Shown here piece by piece: positions 1 through 14,279 of a stretch of DNA of 64,000 bases (position 1 is its first letter; every line of letters starts with the position of its first letter). The notes under the pieces are model-generated. The model had not been told where the DNA came from. It saw nothing but the letters and a program-made list of their open reading frames with translations, and made no database searches. A program made the position numbers and the translations under genes. This DNA is from Macrostomum hystrix (Eukaryota > Platyhelminthes > Macrostomidae), in the NCBI GenBank assembly GCA_950097015.1, contig CATNEN010000004.1, positions 186,001-250,000 of the forward strand. Reading direction: 5' to 3'.

Positions 1-1235
1 GATGATCACCCAGTTGACAATGATCCCCCAGTTGACAATGATCCCCCAGTTGACAATGATTCCCGAGTTGACAATGATCCCGCCTGTTGACAATGATCCC
101 CCAGTTGACAATGATCCCCCACTTGAAAATGATCCCCCAGTTGACAATGATCCCCCAGTTGACAACGATCCCCCAGTTGACAATGATCCCCCAGTTGACA
201 ATGATCCCGCCCGTTGACAATGATCCCACAGTTGACAATGAACCCCCAGTTGACAATGAACCCCCAGTTGACAATGAACCCCCAGTTGACAATGATCCCC
301 CAGTTGACAATGATCCCCCAGTTGACAATGATCCCCCAGTTGACAATGAACCCCCAGTTGACAATGATCCCCCAGTTGACAATGATCCCCCAGTTGACAA
401 TGATCCCCCAGTTGACAATGAACCCCAGTTGACAACGATCCCCAAGTTGACAATGATCCCCCAGTTGACAATGATCCCGCCCGTTGACAATGATCCCACA
501 GTTGACAATGAACCCCCAGTTGGCAATGAACCCCCAGTTGACAATGAACCCCCAGTTGACAATGATCCCCCAGTTGACAATGATCCCCCAGTTGACAATG
601 AACCCCCAGTTGACAATGATCCCCCAGTTGACAATGATCCCCCAGTTGACAATGATCCCCCAGTTGACAATGAACCCCAGTTGACAACGATACCCCAGTT
701 GACAATGATCCCCCAGTTGACAATGATCCCGCCCGTTGACAATGATCCCACAGTTGACAATGAACCCCCAGTTGACAATGAACCCCCAGTTGACAATGAT
801 CCCCCAGTTGACAATGATCCCCCAGTTGACAATGATCCCCCAGTTGACAATGATCCCCCAGTTGACAATGATCCCCCAGTTGACAATGATCCCCCAGTTG
901 ACAATGATCCCCCAGTTGACAATGATCCCACAGTTGACAATGATCCCCCAGTTGACAATGATCCCCCAGTTCACAATGATCCCCCAGTTCACAATGATCC
1001 CCCAGTTGACAATGATCCCCCAGTTGACAATTATCCCCCAGTTGACAATTATCCCCCAGTTTACCATGATCCCCCAGTTGACGATTATCCCCCAGTTGAC
1101 CATTACCCCCTCGCAGTTGACAATGATCCCCCAGTTGACAATTATCCCCCAGTTTACCATGATCCCCCAGTTGACGATTATCCCCCAGTTCACCATGATC
1201 CCCATTTTGATGATGACTCCCCAGTTGACGTTGAT
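1..1235. repeat. Tandem array, 18-bp unit, cut by window edge
   Basis: About 68 copies of an 18-bp unit (consensus cccccagttgacaatgat) run from the left edge. Variants such as aacccc for gatcccc and a cccgcccgttgac block recur at about 207, 477 and 729, so a higher-order period of 252-270 bp (14-15 units) overlies the basic one. Units diverge towards the right end, from about 1030, where cacaatgat, ttaccatgat and gacgattat variants appear. Because 18 is a multiple of three and the unit lacks stops, long open frames appear on both strands; I do not regard them as genes. Confidence 0.97.
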
Positions 1236-1237
1236 TT

Positions 1238-2772
1238 TTCAAACGCTGGGTTAGCCAAGATTCAATTTCAGGTTTCGCCATGTTTTAAACCCTGGTGGGC
1301 TATGATTCAAACTCTGGTTTAGCCATGATTCAAACTCTGGTTTAGCCATGATTCAAACTCTGGTTTAGCCATGATTCAAACGCTGGGTTAGCCATTATTG
1401 AAACTCGGTTTTTGCCATGATTCAAACTCTGGTTTAGCCATGATTCAAACGCTGGGTTAGCCATGATTGAAACTCTGGTTTAGCCAAGATTCAAACTCTG
1501 GTTGGCTATGATTTCAAACTCTGGTTTAGCCATGATTCAAACTCTGGTTTAGCCATGATTCAGACGCTGGTTTAGCCATGCTGATGATGATGGTTTAGCC
1601 ATGATTCAGACTCTGGTTTAGCCATGATTCAAACTCTGGTTGGCTAGGATTTCAAACTCTGGTTTAGCCATGATTCAAACTCTGGTTTAGCCATGATTCA
1701 AACTCTGGTTTAGCCATGATTCAAGCTCTGGTTTAGCCATGATTCAAACTCTGGTTTAGCCATGATTCAAACTCTGGTTTAGCCATGATTCAAACTCTGG
1801 TTTAGCCATGATTCAAACTCTGGTTTAGCCATGATTCAAACTCTGGTTTAGCCATGATTCAGACTCTGGTTTAGCCATGATTCAAACTCTGGTTTAGCCA
1901 TGATTGAAACTCTGGTTTAGCGATGATTTAAACTCTGGTTTAGCCACGATTCAAACTCTGGTTTAGCCATGATTCAAACTCTGGTTTAGCCATGATTCAA
2001 GCTCTGGTTTAGCCATGATTCAAGCTCTGGTTTAGCAATAATTCAAACTCTGGTTTAGCCATGATTGAAACTCTGGTTTAGCCATGATTCAGACTCTGGT
2101 TTAGCCATGATTCAAACTCTGGTTTAGCCATGATTCAGACTCTGGTTTAGCCATGATTCAAACTCTGGTTTAGCCATGATTCAGACTCTGGTTTAGCCAT
2201 GATTCAAACTCTGGTTTAGCCATGATTCAAACTCTGGTTTAGCCATGATTCAAACTCTGGTTTAGCCATGATTCAAACTCTGGTTTAGCCACGATTCAAA
2301 CTCTGGTTTAGCCATGATTCAGACTCTGGTTTAGCCATGATTCAAACTCTGGTTTAGCCATGATTCAAACTCTGGTTTAGCCATGATTCAAGCTCTGGTT
2401 TAGCCATGATTGAAACTCTGGTTTAGCCATGATTGAAACTCTGGTTTAGCCATGATTCAGACTCTGGTTTAGCCATGATTCAAACTCTGGTTTAGCCATG
2501 ATTCAGACTATGGTTTAGCCATGATTCAAACTCTGGTTTAGCCATGATTCAAACTCTGGTTTAGCCATGATTCAAACTCTGGTTTAGCCACGATTCAAAC
2601 TCTGGTTTAGCCATGATTCAGACTCTGGTTTAGCCATGATTCAAACTCTGGTTTAGCCATGATTCAGACTATGGTTTAGCCATGATTCAGACTCTGGTTT
2701 AGCCATGATTCAAACTCTGGTTTAGCCATGATTCAAACTCAGGCTTGCTATGACAAACTCAGGTTTGCTATG
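1238..2772. repeat. Tandem array, 23-bp unit
   Basis: About 66 copies of a 23-bp unit (consensus tggtttagccatgattcaaactc). The left edge (1238-1320) and scattered units are diverged, while the centre is nearly uniform apart from a few recurring variants such as attcagact and attcaagct. The unit contains in-frame stops (tag), so no long frames result. It follows the 18-bp array almost directly but has an unrelated unit. Confidence 0.97.
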
Positions 2773-2867
2773 ATTTATGATATTTTATTTACGAAATGAA
2801 AAAAATAAATTCAAATAATCTTCAATCACTACTGGCAGAAAATTTGTCTAAATGATTTGACGCAGTT

Positions 2868-2932
2868 CAGAATCGAACCCTAGCCTAGCCTAACCTATTC
2901 CTAGTGCCTACACATCGGCTATTCCGACTGTT
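2868..2932 (-). mobile_element. tRNA-derived SINE-like head, copy 1
   Basis: On the minus strand an A-box-like stretch (GGAATAGCCGATGTGTAGG, around 2926-2908) lies about 30 nt upstream of a good B box (GGGTTCGATTC, 2880-2870). A second, independently diverged copy with the same layout and the same GGTTAGGCTAGG spacer lies 1.05 kb away. The two copies and the internal Pol III promoter layout suggest a tRNA-derived SINE rather than a functional tRNA, since no complete cloverleaf is evident. Element ends were not determined. Confidence 0.55.
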
Positions 2933-3255
2933 GGTTAGTGGGTGCATAAATCAGCGTTATAAAATGAATTCTCAAAGTTCTGGCTTTGTACAATGAAGTG
3001 AGAAAATAGAGTACACTCAGTCTCGCGGTTGGTTGTGTACATTTATTTCCAATTTGTCTCCAGAGTGCAGGCTTCAAATTCAATCAGCTAGGGGTTGTTG
3101 CGCAATTTGACGATGCAATTCTAATTCAGTGGCAGTGAGTAAAATTCTCAATAGGCCAAGATGGTTTGACCTTTGAAAAATCATGTTTTTCGAATATTTA
3201 ATCCCTTTAGCAATAAAGTTAAGCTTAATAAAAATACGTGTATAATTGTCCCCAT

Positions 3256-3360
3256 ATTTAGCATCTTTTGGTGAAGAAATGGTGAAAATCGGTTGAGCCG
3301 TTCGGGAGAAAATCAATTACAACCAACCAACCAACCAAGCAAGCAAGCATTTCATTTTTA
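3256..3360 (+). mobile_element. 3' tail of an RTE-like non-LTR retrotransposon
   Basis: The stretch holds aaaatcggttgagccgttc followed by a short tandem of aacc/aagc tetramers and then unrelated sequence. A conserved 'gttgagccgtt' block followed by a tetranucleotide tail is typical of the 3' end of RTE-type LINEs in invertebrates. No reverse transcriptase is visible upstream, so it would be a 5'-truncated copy. The family call rests on the tail only. Confidence 0.45.
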
Positions 3361-3528
3361 GTATAGTGGAGGACGAGCCACTCGACTCGATTTATTTTCC
3401 TCCTCTCGACGCCTACGTGCATACTCACGATTCTTCCGAAGACGCTCTTCTCTTTCATCGTCTGTTTCAGCACGGCGATGCTGCTTCGCTTGGCGGCTCT
3501 TTTGGAGAAAGCTCTTGCGCTTAGGCAT
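3358..3528 (-). pseudogene. Truncated N-terminus of a basic STPR-like transposon protein
   Basis: A 56-codon minus-strand frame starts at an ATG at 3528 and stops at TAA (3358-3360), exactly where the RTE-like tail ends. The peptide begins MPKRKSFLQKSRQAKQHRRA and continues with an ETDDEREERLRKNREYARRR pattern. Repeated (R/K)-rich blocks with ETxxERxxRL are characteristic of STPR-type regions found at the start of some invertebrate transposon proteins, Helitron-type among them. The stop lies in retrotransposon tail sequence, so I read this as an N-terminal fragment cut by the insertion. Function and family are inferred, not proven. Confidence 0.5.
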
Positions 3529-3784
3529 TACTTTGCTTAGACAATGAAGACAAAAATCCGATAAAAGTGTTCAGATATACGAAATGCTTTTTATAGACAA
3601 AGCGATGGGTGAATAAATTTGAAGAAACAAACCATGCAGCTCTCATACCTTTAAATCAATATCTGTTGCATATGTACTCCTGATTTGTACATTCGCCTTT
3701 GTACCTGTACAAACTGTACCCTGTCAATACAGAAATTTCTGTATTGAATGCAGCAGCCAATCGCAAATGTAAGCGATAATCTCA

Positions 3785-3835
3785 TTTAGCATTCAGCTTA
3801 AAAACGTGAAACATACGTGAAACATACAAAAGAAA
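3785..3835 (+). repeat. Dispersed repeat fragment shared with 4448-4474
   Basis: The string cattcagcttaaaa(a)cgtgaaacatacg occurs here and again at about 4448-4474, where it runs into a gacagacagaca tail. These are probably two copies of the 3' end of the same retroelement. Confidence 0.5.
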
Positions 3836-3911
3836 AAAGGTTACTTAGCACACTGACTGTTACTGAAAGTAGCAGGTGGCATCCATTAAGACAATTAATT
3901 TGCCAGCCGCA

Positions 3912-3982
3912 CTGGGGACTCGAGCCGGGGAATCCTAGCCTAACCTAGCCTAAGTGCCTACCAGCTGGCTATCCGACCGTTG
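3912..3982 (-). mobile_element. tRNA-derived SINE-like head, copy 2
   Basis: Minus-strand A box (TAGCCAGCTGG within 3973-3959, a near-perfect match to TRGYNNARYNGG) is followed about 30 nt on by a B-box-like GGCTCGAGTCC (about 3927-3917). The spacer repeats GGCTAGGTTAGGCTAGG as in copy 1 at 2868-2932, and the flank on the + side (gggcacaaaaatctgc against gggtgcataaatcagc) is also similar. This supports one dispersed SINE family. Confidence 0.6.
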
Positions 3983-4394
3983 ATGTGAGGGCACAAAAAT
4001 CTGCATATTTATGTTTGAATCTCTCACTGCTAGCTAGCTAAGAAGTGTACATTTTAGTGCGTCTAGGCTAGCAATGAATAATTCAGCCAGCCAGGGTAAG
4101 CGGGACCCACAAATACACACGATATGCACATTTAGCACTGGGCAATTCATTTGGCCGGCAGGAAAGGTCCACACGCACATTGATGCGCATGGATTTTTTA
4201 GCCTATGCAGAAAAGAGGGTAAGAGAGTAAATTGAACTTGGGCACTGCTGATGCAATCTAATGAAATGAACACTTTTAGCAAGCCAGAGCAGCCGAGCAT
4301 GTTTGAACTTGAATGAACTTTGCAAAAAATACAGTTTTCTGTCAATTTAACAGTCTTAATATAAACAGAATTCAACCAATTTTAAGCCACACCA

Positions 4395-4474
4395 CCGGCT
4401 GAAAATTTCGAATCGAATTCAACAAATCCGGTTGAAAATGGTCCAGGCATTCAGCTTAAAACGTGAAACATACG

Positions 4475-4506
<32 letters not shown>

Positions 4507-4535
4507 TAGGCAGAAACATACACAGATTTAGGTAT
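4395..4535 (+). mobile_element. Retroelement 3' tail with (gaca)n microsatellite
   Basis: A segment with aaatccggttgaaaatggtc and cattcagcttaaaacgtg runs into about eight copies of the tetramer gaca (4474-4506), then cataggcagaaacatac. A tail of gaca tetramers is common at 3' ends of RTE/CR1-type elements. No coding part is visible. Confidence 0.4.
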
Positions 4536-5340
4536 TAGATTTCATTTCACACTAAGAAGCTTTTTTACATACAAGTAGAAACTAATTTAAACTCACTCAC
4601 TTTCAGAAAAGCATTGGCAAGTCAACAAATATTCACCAACATTTTATAGATTGGTTATATAATTATAGCCAATTTTAAATGCTAACTTTGAAATAAATTT
4701 GAAGAATTGATACTGGCCTTGATCACAAATCCTACCCTGCAGATTTGGTTACTGCTGTCTCAACTGGCAGTACTGCTAAAACAAATTCTAAAAGTCCTGC
4801 CATGTGGTAGTGTCAAAATATAGCACTTAATGAGTTACTGACCCTGCAAATAGTCAGCTATCTAGATTCTAGAATACCCTTAAGAAGCTGTGCACCCTTA
4901 AGACGCAATACAAAAACTGTCTAACTGACAAGCCAGGTCAGGACTAAGTAAGGGATATGGCAATCTCATGCTTAGAGTGTGTGCTTCTTTTGTGCTTCGG
5001 TGTAAGGCAAAAATATTATTTAAAAAATTAAACAAAAAGTATTTAAAATACACTGTGAAACAATCAGTCATAAAGACTAATAAATAATTCAACCTCTGAT
5101 TAGGTAGCTTTAGCAATGGTAAGAATTCACAGAAGACCCTTGGCTACTATCTTTAGCCCTTAGGTTTTCTATTGCAGGAGTAGAAGACTATTAAGGTCAA
5201 GTTGCATTCTGATTAGCCAAGGATCCAGTTCAGGGTATAGTTGGAAGGATAGTTGGGATCTAACTGCCTGGCTGGCCAGGACTGGCTAGGTGTGAATTGA
5301 CCAATTTCTTGAAATATTATTATTCTTATTATTATTCTTA
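4536..5340. other. Intergenic, no gene seen
   Basis: AT-rich unique-looking sequence between the retroelement tail and the MULE-like element. I see no convincing coding frame, splice pair or repeat here. Confidence 0.5.
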
Positions 5341-5348
5341 GTTGAGAC
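5341..5348. repeat. Target-site duplication, left copy (gttgagac)
   Basis: The octamer gttgagac directly abuts the left terminal repeat of the element at 5349-6280. The identical octamer abuts the right end at 6281-6288. Confidence 0.8.
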
Positions 5349-5551
5349 GGATCCGGTCCATTTCGGCGACAAGTCATTTCGGCGACAACCATTTTGGCGA
5401 CAAGTCATTTCGGCGACAACCACTTCGGCGACAAACATCAAAACCGCAGTAATAATGGATCTGATAGTGTTTGCTTGTTGAGTATGTAATGTATTTGATT
5501 CTTCTACTTTTATTAATGTATTCCTGTTATAGTATTTGTTTTTTCATGTAA

Positions 5552-5580
5552 TATAAATAGCCGCGCGAGTTTGGATCAGT
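5552..5580 (+). promoter_or_regulatory. TATA box and initiator inside the MULE-like element
   Basis: tataaata at 5552-5559 is followed 24 bp later by tcagt (5576-5580), close to core-promoter spacing. It lies 230 bp upstream of the cysteine-rich frame, consistent with a relic transposase promoter. Confidence 0.4.
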
Positions 5581-5809
5581 TTGGTCCGCGCTCTATGTGC
5601 GTCAACCTCACCTTGTCTTACTTATAAGTAGCATCGTGCAATGTGATGTGCAATGTGCGATGTGCAATGAACAATGTACATTGGATCTCAAGTTGAGGGA
5701 AAGGATGAGTTAGAGAGGACAACAGGCTCAGTGCTATAACGTGCAATATAAGCTGATATGGTGTATAAAAGCCAGCCAACCAGTTAGTCAGCCAGTTAGT
5801 TATTCAGTC

Positions 5810-5989
5810 ATGTTTAGCTGTGTTGTTTGCCACGATCTGGTCAGACATAGGCAGCAAGCGCTGCAATGTGACGAATGTTCCAGGAGGCAGCTTAGGACCT
5901 GCACAGTGATCACAGTGCATGTTGCCGATTTGTTCTATTTGTTTTATTCGATTAAATTTTATTACTTTTCATTGAACTTATTGAACTAA
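5810..5989 (+). pseudogene. Relic cysteine-rich (PHD-like) N-terminus of a MULE protein
   Basis: From the ATG at 5810 the frame reads MFSCVVCHDLVRHRQQALQC, then DECSRRQLRTC, giving Cys-x2-Cys-x14-Cys-x2-Cys-x8-Cys. This resembles the zinc-binding block with a 'CDxCxRWQHRTC' signature that I associate with Mutator-like element proteins of invertebrates. After about 35 residues it degenerates into AT-rich sequence rich in Phe, Tyr and Leu and stops at 5989. An in-frame ATG also exists at 5741, but the cysteine block starts after 5810. It is a fragment, without a catalytic domain. Confidence 0.45.
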
Positions 5990-6280
5990 TTGAGATTGCA
6001 GTGGTGTCTTTGTTGGTGTCTTTGTTCCGCGGTTCTGCCGATTTGTGGCTTCTTTTATTCGATTAAATTTTATTACTTTTAATCGAACTTATCGATCTAA
6101 TTGCGATCACAGTGCATTTGTTGCCGATTTGTTCTATTTGTTTTATTCGATTTAATTTTATTACTTTTAAATGGCGGGCCCTGTTTCAAAAGTATTGTCG
6201 CCGAAATGGTTGTCGCCGAAATGACTTGTCGCCGAAATGGTTGTCGCCGAAATGGTCTGTCACCGAAATGGACTGTTTCC

Positions 6281-6288
6281 GTTGAGAC
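6281..6288. repeat. Target-site duplication, right copy (gttgagac)
   Basis: Identical to 5341-5348 and directly abutting the right terminal inverted repeat. Confidence 0.8.
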
Positions 6289-9200
6289 TAAGCACATTCT
6301 TAGTTTTGAAAAGTACAAAAATAACTTGCATGACATGACTAAAAACAATACATTTAGAGAAGATGATATGAAAAGAATGTGCTTATGCAACATTATTGGA
6401 TAGAAATGAAAGGAATGTAATAAACTTTATCTGTAAGCTTTTGACCCAAAAAGCAACCTAAAAACCACAGGGTTGTTAAAAAAAACTCAGTTTCAATACG
6501 TAATAAAAAAGGCAGAACTAAGAAAACATAGAATATATACTTGTATGACAAAGTACTACTTATGATAAACTAAATGCTTAAAAATCGCAATAATAAAAGT
6601 TAAAAAATTTTAAAGTTTAAAAGCTCTGAAAACTTCTTTATGCAAGTAAATATTATTTGATAAGAAATAAGTTGTACAAAGAAACACTTCGCGATGTAAC
6701 ACAATTTCTTAGTTCTTCAATATCAAAAACCAAGAATATACATAGTACATAAGTTAAATTCTATCCCTGTAGTTTAAAGGACTTATATTAGTAAAACTAG
6801 TTATAAAAAGGCGTGAATGGAACATCGCGCATGATACACCGCATTGTCAGACGATCTGTCGCGAAAATTCTTAGATTTTTTAGAATTTGAATTTTAAAAC
6901 GATAACTTACTGTTACTTAACAAAACGAAAAGAACCACAATTAATTAATTGACTTATCTAAGTTTTGTAGTACTTTTTATAATAATTAAAATAAATAATA
7001 CAACTAAACCTTCGTGTGAAGTATAATATGTTCTTTGAAAAGGAGCTTTATTTATCGATATTAATTTCATGCGACTTTTACAATCAATATTTCCATGTCT
7101 GGAGTCTACAGCAGTGCAGCCCTGTCTCAAATGATCTCAAATGTATCAAAGCCTCAAATAATTTCAAGTTTATAAGGGCCTACAACTTTTTATTACTTAT
7201 GAATCGTTTACGTACCTGTTTGTCGATGCATTAGTATTACATTGAAAGTCTAGTATATCGAATCTAATCACTCACTCTAGGCTAACTAAGGACTAAATCT
7301 AGATTCTAATGTGAAAAATAATTTGAACTGCTAGAGCAGCGAAAATTTATTTATTTACTATGCATATTATGTTTTGGCTATGCTGGTGGTAAGTAGCCAG
7401 TCAAAATATATATTCCAATCATTTCAATCGAAAGTTTTTTTTAAATTGCATGTAGCAAGCAGAGTTGGGTTTCTCATTCTGTGTATTTAATATTGTTGTA
7501 AATTTCATCCTACTCGTAGTTTCTTTATATACTCTTTTCATTCTAGGTTACTTTTCACTATCATACCAATTTAATTGGTTTTAAATTAAGATTAAATAAT
7601 CAAAATTGCTTAAGAAAAGTATATTATCTCAATATGCTCACAATTAAAACAGCAAATTTTGGGTTAAAAAATTATGGATAAAAAATTATATGCAATGAAA
7701 CTTTTAGGTTTTAAAAAATCCTGAAAGCACCCATGACCAAGCCCTAAATTTTTTCATCTAGGCATTTTGGCTGTTTAGAATGGCTTAAGTTTTTTACCAA
7801 CAATTCATTTGTTTTGATCATTTGTCTTTGTTCTTTTCTTGGCTTTTTTAACTTTTAGCCAATTTGTTTTGTTTGAATATTGCTTTCTTTATATTGCCCA
7901 CATTTCAAATTTTTTTTCTGTGCATTGTTTTCTCTAGTTGTTCATATATAATTGCCTATTTATCCACTCCATTCTATCTAACAAGTAGATGCACAATACT
8001 TGGGTGCTTTATTTTAACTTATTTTCAATATTCTTTTAGAACTCCATCTTTGTTTTCTAGTAACCTATTCGATATTTCTGTTTTGTCTTTGTTCCCTTGG
8101 TCATTTGTCATTAGCTCATTATTTTTCAATCCCTGTTCATGTAATTCAACCCTCATATTTGTTTATTATACTAGCCTTAATTATTTACTTTTAAACTTCT
8201 GGGTTTATTTTTTGTTCATGGTTGGCCATATAAACCTCTTAGCCATATGCAATATAACCCCAGCTGACTCCCAATTGTGTACAGCAATCTTTGGCTTCAA
8301 GGCAAATTATGAAAACTTCACTGGACTCCATCAGATACCATTGGCGTGCTTCACAATCCAAGCAACTAGGCTATGCCGCAGTGCATTATAGCTCAGTCTC
8401 TTGCAGGCCCACTTGCAGTACAGTTTGGGTGCATAGTGCATTGCTGAGGGGGCCCACATCTGTATGCAAGGCACACGCAATATGCCTCTCGACTCTGACT
8501 GAGTTGGTCTGGCATTGCTGACTGTGTCGATGGCGCTAAATTGTAGCTGGGCTGGCACTGTGTAGCCATGAGCGCGCCAATAACTCAGCGGCCATGTAGA
8601 AAATTCTTCGAATATTGGCACCTAATAAATTTGTCATTTTTGTGTGCACAGATTACGATTTCCAAGCACCAATCATTCTTTAATTAGTTTTCTTTCAAAC
8701 TCACCAGCTTCTGCCGACATATGATGCACTTTAATGAACTATAGAGAACTATTTGAAATGCAGAGCTGTTGTACTTGAAGTAGCGCAAGTTGGCGGAACT
8801 GATCCAGGTTAAACCGCCTCGGCTCATGGCGCTATTGCCTCAGTATTGTGCTGCGCATTTTATTCATGACAGATGCGATGTGCTTTTTGGAATTCGCTAA
8901 AATCTCCTATTAATATCTATCAAAATTATAACCAGCGCTGCATGCTGCCAGGGTCTGGACCATAGACTGTTTGTCAAAACACTACTCGAAACTCGTATAT
9001 CCAAGGATGTAAGAAATTTCGAGTTATATTAATGGCCTTTATTGAAATGTATTACATGTGTACCTGTTTGTTCGATTCTCGTAGCAATTAATTATACACG
9101 GAATCGAAGCAGGATTTCAAACAAAATTCAAAGCTGCTTCCTTGTTAGAATTATCAAAGTGGTTTTTTTCTAGTTGGAATCGCATTAGAACTATATGAAT

Positions 9201-9376
9201 CGCAGAATCCCTAGAATAGCAGCAAAGCTATTTCTTAGAAAAGCTGATTGATTTCTAGTTAGAATCGGCAAATGAGCTACACCGAGAATGATTCATAGAA
9301 TCCTCATAGAATGACAAAGTGGATTAGAGAAATAAAAAATAAATCTATTAATAATACTGAAACTCTCTCACTTCAG
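6289..9376. other. AT-rich intergenic DNA upstream of SNF8
   Basis: About 3 kb of AT-rich sequence with no supported gene. The frame at 7864-8391 is a run of T-rich codons giving a Phe/Leu/Ser peptide, with no homology I recognise. Short near-repeats (ctagttggaatcg, ctagttagaatcg) at 9170-9265 hint at old dispersed repeats. Confidence 0.5.
9366..9376 (+). promoter_or_regulatory. Splice-acceptor-like site just before SNF8 start
   Basis: ctctcacttcag ends at 9376, 13 nt before the SNF8 ATG. A pyrimidine tract plus CAG so close to a start codon is what a spliced-leader trans-splice acceptor, or the end of a 5'UTR intron, looks like. No donor was identified. Confidence 0.5.
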
Positions 9377-9389
9377 CCCGCCTGAAGCA

Positions 9390-10133
9390 ATGCGTAGAGG
9401 CGTCGGAGTTGGCGGCGCACAGCGGCACGCGGCCGCCGCCGACCGGTTTAAAAGCAAAGGCGGCCAGCTGGCCGACCAGGAGCTGTCGCAACTCAGCAGC
9501 CAGGTTGGCGCATTCCGGCATCACCTGGAGGAGTTTGCGCGCAAGCACGCTGAGAAGATACGCAAGAATCAGCAGTTTCGAGCTCAGTTCCAGCAGATGT
9601 GCGCAGCCATCGGTGTGGATCCGCTGCAATCCAGCAAGGGCTTCTGGTCCGACCTGCTTGGCGTTGGCTGCTTCTATTTCGAATTAGGCGTCAAGATTAT
9701 CGAGGTTACCATGGCAACCAGTCACAAGCACGGCGGCCTGATGGATGTCGGCGACTTGTTGAAGGCGTTGAATGCCAGACGGGGCAGCTCGGATCCGGTG
9801 TCCGAGGACGACATTATCCGCGCCGTTGATAAGCTGCGTTGCCTAGGCAACGGCTTCAGCCTGGTGACGCTGGGCAATCGTCGTCTGGTGCAGTCCGTGC
9901 CTGGCGAGCTCAGCCTGGATGCCAACTCGGTGATGCGCCTGGCAGACGAAGCCGGCGGCTGCGTTACGGCGTCGGCCTGCCGGGCGGGGCTGGCCTGGGC
10001 GCCGGAGCGGGTTGACCGGGTGCTCGACCAGCTGGTGCGCGAGGCTTTCGCCTGGGTTGACGACGGCCATCCGAACGGAGGCGAGCGGGCCTTCTGGTTC
10101 CCTAGTCTGGTGCCGGCGCTGCTGGCTGCTTAA
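9390..10133 (+). CDS. SNF8: SNF8 / VPS22 (EAP30), ESCRT-II subunit
   Basis: A single uninterrupted 247-codon frame encodes the EAP30-family ESCRT-II subunit. ESCRT-II (VPS22, VPS25, VPS36) sits on endosomes and helps sort ubiquitinated cargo into multivesicular bodies. The start MRRGVGVGG matches the family's RRGVGAG opening, followed by an N-terminal helical hairpin (about 25-60). The conserved core is at about 63-108: FRAQFQQMCAAIGVDPLQSS, then KGFW, LGVG and FYFELGVKIIEV. The rest covers the two winged-helix domains (about 110-170 and 175-245), ending FWFPSLVPALLAA. Family members are usually about 250-260 residues, so it is full length. Codons are GC-rich, in contrast to the AT-rich flanks. 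Lack of introns is odd for this gene: either an ancestral intronless state, with the acceptor-like site before the ATG serving trans-splicing, or an old retrocopy. No frame damage is seen, so I take it as functional. Confidence 0.96.
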   Translation: MRRGVGVGGAQRHAAAADRFKSKGGQLADQELSQLSSQVGAFRHHLEEFARKHAEKIRKNQQFRAQFQQMCAAIGVDPLQSSKGFWSDLLGVGCFYFELGVKIIEVTMATSHKHGGLMDVGDLLKALNARRGSSDPVSEDDIIRAVDKLRCLGNGFSLVTLGNRRLVQSVPGELSLDANSVMRLADEAGGCVTASACRAGLAWAPERVDRVLDQLVREAFAWVDDGHPNGGERAFWFPSLVPALLAA

Positions 10134-10316
10134 TCCTGATCTTCATTGTCAGTAGATTGTCCTCCCAACTTGCCTAGATCCCGGGTTATAACTGATGAAA
10201 TCCCATCTGGATCAGGAAATCTCCGATCTGACAGAATAGCAACTTTGCCAAATGTTGTCTCACTAAAATTCAGATCAACTTAATTCATAATCCTACAGTT
10301 TGCTTGTATTGACATA

Positions 10317-10322
10317 AATAAA
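10317..10322 (+). terminator. Polyadenylation signal aataaa after SNF8
   Basis: A canonical aataaa lies about 180 nt after the SNF8 stop, giving a short 3'UTR. Confidence 0.6.

Positions 10323-14279
<3,957 letters not shown>

Larger units (their letters stand above)
5349..6280. mobile_element. MULE-like DNA transposon, 932 bp, non-autonomous
   Basis: The two ends are inverted repeats of roughly 85-90 bp: 5349-5436 on the left and 6195-6280 on the right. Each is built from five tandem copies of an internal motif, catttcggcgacaa. Both ends begin GGA and are flanked by the same 8-bp direct repeat (gttgagac), so the insertion boundaries can be read directly. Inside are a TATA box (tataaata, 5552-5559) with a tcagt initiator-like site 24 bp on, a short cysteine-rich frame, and an internal duplication of a tgccgatttgttctatttg segment (about 5920-6165). 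No transposase catalytic domain fits in 932 bp, so it is an internally deleted copy. The long terminal repeats, the TSD length and the cysteine-rich peptide suggest Mutator-like; hAT or P also give 8-bp TSDs. Confidence 0.85.

Noticed and set aside
7864-8391. 175-codon hydrophobic frame
   Set aside because: T-rich AT-rich DNA gives Phe/Leu/Ser/Ile codons by composition; no homologue recognised and no splice or promoter support.
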